Assembly (NCBI RefSeq): GCF_000766795.1
Contig: NZ_JPDS01000001.1
Span: 1,121,001-1,185,000 of the forward strand
Length of the DNA stretch: 64,000 nt
Direction of reading: 5' to 3'
Source of the DNA: Polaribacter sp. Hel1_85
GTDB taxonomy: Bacteria; Bacteroidota; Bacteroidia; Flavobacteriales; Flavobacteriaceae
The position numbers were made by a program, and so were the translations under genes. Below the pieces are notes generated by a model that made no database searches, was not told the origin of the DNA, and saw nothing but the letters and a program-made list of their open reading frames with translations. This document shows, one piece after another, positions 61,828 through 64,000 of the stretch; the stretch's first letter is position 1; each line of letters begins with the position of its first letter.

Positions 61828-63684
61828 ATGAAAAATTTTAAAAATCGTTTACTTTTTAATGTTTACTATTTCCTCTTATGGATTGGTTATTTTGTTTTTG
61901 CACGTTTCTTTTTTCTAGTTTTTTATTTTGATAAAACCAAAGAACTAGATTTTTTAACAACAATTAAAACATTTGTTTATGGATTGAGATTAGACAGCTC
62001 TTTTGCAGCATACTTATGTTTTATTCCTTTTTTACTGATAATTTTATCTGTTTTTGTAAAATCAAAAAAAATTGGAACTATCCTAAAATGGTATTCAGCA
62101 ATTTTAATTATTTTTTTAAGTCTTTTATTGATAATTGATGCAAGTTTGTATCAATCTTGGGGAACTCGTTTAGACACAGCTTTACTTACATATTTAAACA
62201 CTCCTGAAGTCATGATTGCTTCTGCTTCTACTTTTCAAATGGTTTCTGGAACTATTTTTTGGGTGATAACTTCTTTCTTTTTCATTAAATGGTTTAACAA
62301 AGTAATTACAAAAAAAATAAATGAAGTTCAACAAGGTTTTTGGTTACAATCTATTGTCTTTTTATTTATAACTGCTGCATTGATTATTCCAATAAGAGGT
62401 GGTTTACAAACCATACCTGTTAATCAAAGTAATGTCTATTTTTCGAGCAGCATGTATGCAAATCATGCTTCCATTAATTATGTTTGGAACTTTTTTAATG
62501 CGCTTACTCATAAATCTAATGATAAAAATCCATATAAATATTTTGATGATAAAGCAGCTGAAAACATTATCAATAAAACAAAAGATAATCTTTTAATTTC
62601 AAACACAGATAGCATTTTAAATACTTCAAAACCAAATGTTATTTTAATTATCTGGGAAAGCTTAACAGCAAAAGTTGTAGGTTCTTTGGGAGGTGAACCT
62701 AACGTAACAGTAAACCTAAACAAGCTTTCTAATGAAGGAGTTTTATTTACTAACTTCTACTCAAACGGGGACAGAACAGATAAAGGAATTCCTGCTATTT
62801 TGAGTGGTTATTTACCTCAACCTTCTACAAGTATCATGAAAATGCCAAACAAAACAAGAAGCTTGCCAATGTTGCCTCAAAAAATGATTGATTTAGGTTA
62901 CCAGACTTCTTTTTATCATGGTGGAGATTTAAATTTTGGAAATATGAATACCTATTTGCGAAATGCAGGAATAACCAATTTTGTAGATGGAAATGATTTT
63001 GATGAAAAAGATTGGAATTCTAAATGGGGAGTTCACGACCATGTTTTTATGAAACGTTTTGCTGATGGTTTGTCAGAAAAACAAAATGAACCATTTTTTA
63101 AAATTGCTTTAACACTTACAAGTCATGAACCTTATGAATTTCCGGATGAATATAAGTTTGGTAAAAAGACTGAAGTAAATAAGTTTAGAAGCGCACATGC
63201 ATATACAGATAAAGTAATTGGCAATTTTATAGACTTTGCAAAAAAACAAACTTGGTATAACAATACGCTAATTATTATTTTGTCTGATCATGGACATCGT
63301 TCTCCAAAACATGAAGGTGCTTTTAACTCGCCAAAAAAATTTAGAATACCCATGTTATGGTTAGGTGGCGCATTGCATAAAACTGGTATTAAAATTGACA
63401 ATATTTCAAGCCAAATAGATTTACCTTACACACTGTTAGATTTGGTGAAAGGAGATAATTCTGGTTTTACTTTCAGTAAAAACATTTTCAATAATTATAA
63501 AGAACAATACGCACATTACATCTTTAACAAAGGTTTTGGCACTCTTACTAAAAACGGACTTTTTGTTTATGATTATATTAGTAAAAAACCAATTATAAAA
63601 GAAGGTCTAGAAGCAGTAAAATTAGATTCTTTAGGAAAAGCAATTTCTCAAAATGCTTTTCAAGATTTTATGGATAGAAAATAG
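61828..63684 (+). CDS. LTA-synthase-like membrane sulfatase/phosphoethanolamine-type transferase
   Basis: The 618-residue protein has about five transmembrane helices in the first 220 residues and a periplasmic sulfatase-fold domain from about 270 ('NVILIIWESLTAKVVGSLGG'). The nucleophile Thr is in 'SNGDRTDKGIPAILSGYLP', and the metal site is 'LIIILSDHGHRSPKHEGAFN'. This resembles LtaS and phosphoglycerol/phosphoethanolamine transferases. In a diderm it probably modifies LPS or membrane glycans. It is five bases after tsaD, co-transcribed. Confidence 0.9.
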   Translation: MKNFKNRLLFNVYYFLLWIGYFVFARFFFLVFYFDKTKELDFLTTIKTFVYGLRLDSSFAAYLCFIPFLLIILSVFVKSKKIGTILKWYSAILIIFLSLLLIIDASLYQSWGTRLDTALLTYLNTPEVMIASASTFQMVSGTIFWVITSFFFIKWFNKVITKKINEVQQGFWLQSIVFLFITAALIIPIRGGLQTIPVNQSNVYFSSSMYANHASINYVWNFFNALTHKSNDKNPYKYFDDKAAENIINKTKDNLLISNTDSILNTSKPNVILIIWESLTAKVVGSLGGEPNVTVNLNKLSNEGVLFTNFYSNGDRTDKGIPAILSGYLPQPSTSIMKMPNKTRSLPMLPQKMIDLGYQTSFYHGGDLNFGNMNTYLRNAGITNFVDGNDFDEKDWNSKWGVHDHVFMKRFADGLSEKQNEPFFKIALTLTSHEPYEFPDEYKFGKKTEVNKFRSAHAYTDKVIGNFIDFAKKQTWYNNTLIIILSDHGHRSPKHEGAFNSPKKFRIPMLWLGGALHKTGIKIDNISSQIDLPYTLLDLVKGDNSGFTFSKNIFNNYKEQYAHYIFNKGFGTLTKNGLFVYDYISKKPIIKEGLEAVKLDSLGKAISQNAFQDFMDRK

Positions 63685-63745
63685 GTGTTATTTAGCTAAC
63701 TATATCTCACTTTAGAAATTCTTACGGAATTTCGGCATTCGTATT

Positions 63746-64000
63746 TTATAAAACTCTCTTAATTTTATCTACAAAATTAGCAATTTTATAAGGTTTAGAA
63801 ATTACACTAGAAAAGCCTAATTCTAAATATCTTTCAATATCTTCTGTAGCAGTATTTGCTGTTAATGCTAAAAAAGGTGTGTTAACATTATATTTTACGA
63901 AAGATTCTTTCTTTTTCATTAGCTCTTCACCTGTCATATTTGGCATGTTAATATCTAACAAAACAACATCAAAAGTTTCTTTTTCAATTTTAGAAAGCGC
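63746..64000 (-). CDS. Response-regulator receiver domain, C-terminal part, cut by the window end
   Basis: About 84 residues remain, open to the window edge. The phospho-acceptor Asp is in 'FDVVLLDINMPNMTGEEL', the Thr/Ala switch in 'PFLALTANTATED' and the Lys in 'VISKPYKIANFVDKI'. The receiver sits at the very C-terminus, as in hybrid histidine kinases, with no output domain after it. The 'MPNMTGEEL' and 'ALTANTA' wording is typical of hybrid-kinase receivers of Bacteroidota. The upstream part cannot be seen. Confidence 0.85.
   Translation of the reverse strand, partial: ALSKIEKETFDVVLLDINMPNMTGEELMKKKESFVKYNVNTPFLALTANTATEDIERYLELGFSSVISKPYKIANFVDKIKRVL

Noticed and set aside
63715..63733. 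GAAATTC/GAATTTC hairpin after the sulfatase gene as a terminator
   Set aside because: Only a 7-bp AT-rich stem with no T run; not supported as a terminator.

Overview
The window is a 64 kb chromosomal segment of an AT-rich member of the Bacteroidota, almost certainly a marine Flavobacteriaceae (Polaribacter-like). The basis for this is a giant secreted protease with a type IX secretion (T9SS) C-terminal tail, many promoters of the Bacteroidota form TAnnTTTG (and TAnnTTCG), near absence of Shine-Dalgarno sequences, HemC-HemD fusion, short MenE and an LptD/TamB/MCE envelope set. The genus is inferred from the general look of the proteins, not from a search. No tRNA, rRNA, CRISPR array, IS element or prophage was seen.

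Layout. 1-4.3 kb: the 3' part of htpG, two small unrecognised ORFs lying between two similar terminators, a DUF3124 lipoprotein, a YpfJ-type zinc peptidase and a DUF6263-like secreted protein. 4.4-12.5 kb: one 2675-residue M12B-like metalloprotease with CUB, fibronectin III and four tandem FN3+MAM units (about 807 bp each). 12.5-16.8 kb: a 2-oxo acid dehydrogenase E2 gene, then a YceI protein plus outer-membrane porin operon behind an FNR/CRP-like operator, followed by a second copy of that operator/promoter with a matching terminator but no coding body (a 'ghost' of the operon or a small RNA).

16.8-29.2 kb: a nearly complete C5 heme pathway. On the minus strand lie hemA, hemC-hemD fusion, hemB, hemL, hemE and hemF with three small or membrane genes interleaved; divergently on the plus strand lie an AraC regulator, a SpoU methyltransferase, hemH and hemJ. 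Together these take glutamyl-tRNA to heme. 29.2-38.9 kb: a serine hydrolase, a lipocalin-like lipoprotein next to a decayed copy of the recR tail, recR, an SSS symporter with a TauE/SafE exporter, a BaiN-like flavoprotein, pdxH, a SixA-like phosphatase, a Ppx/GppA phosphatase and an OmpA protein. 39.3-41.3 kb: a secreted thioredoxin-like protein, a candidate minus-strand small RNA, and a membrane-anchored LuxR-type regulator.

41.3-50.6 kb (minus): menE, a CPBP protease, menC, an SRPBCC protein, menA, a SPOR-like protein, two Fe-S oxidoreductase subunits, an MCE/MlaD lipid-transport protein and an N-acetylmuramoyl-L-alanine amidase: menaquinone and envelope functions. 50.7-63.7 kb: lptD, ridA, gapA and pfkA (minus), tamB (minus, with an odd start), tsaD, and an LTA-synthase-like membrane sulfatase. 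The window ends inside a gene encoding a response-regulator receiver domain (minus).

Most of the window is ordinary core genome. The parts that deserve a second look are non-coding: the duplicated operator/promoter/terminator at 16.6-16.8 kb, the small-RNA-like unit at 39.9 kb, the recR remnant at 30.3 kb and the palindromic repeats at 18.5, 22.7, 28.3-28.5 and 47.1 kb.
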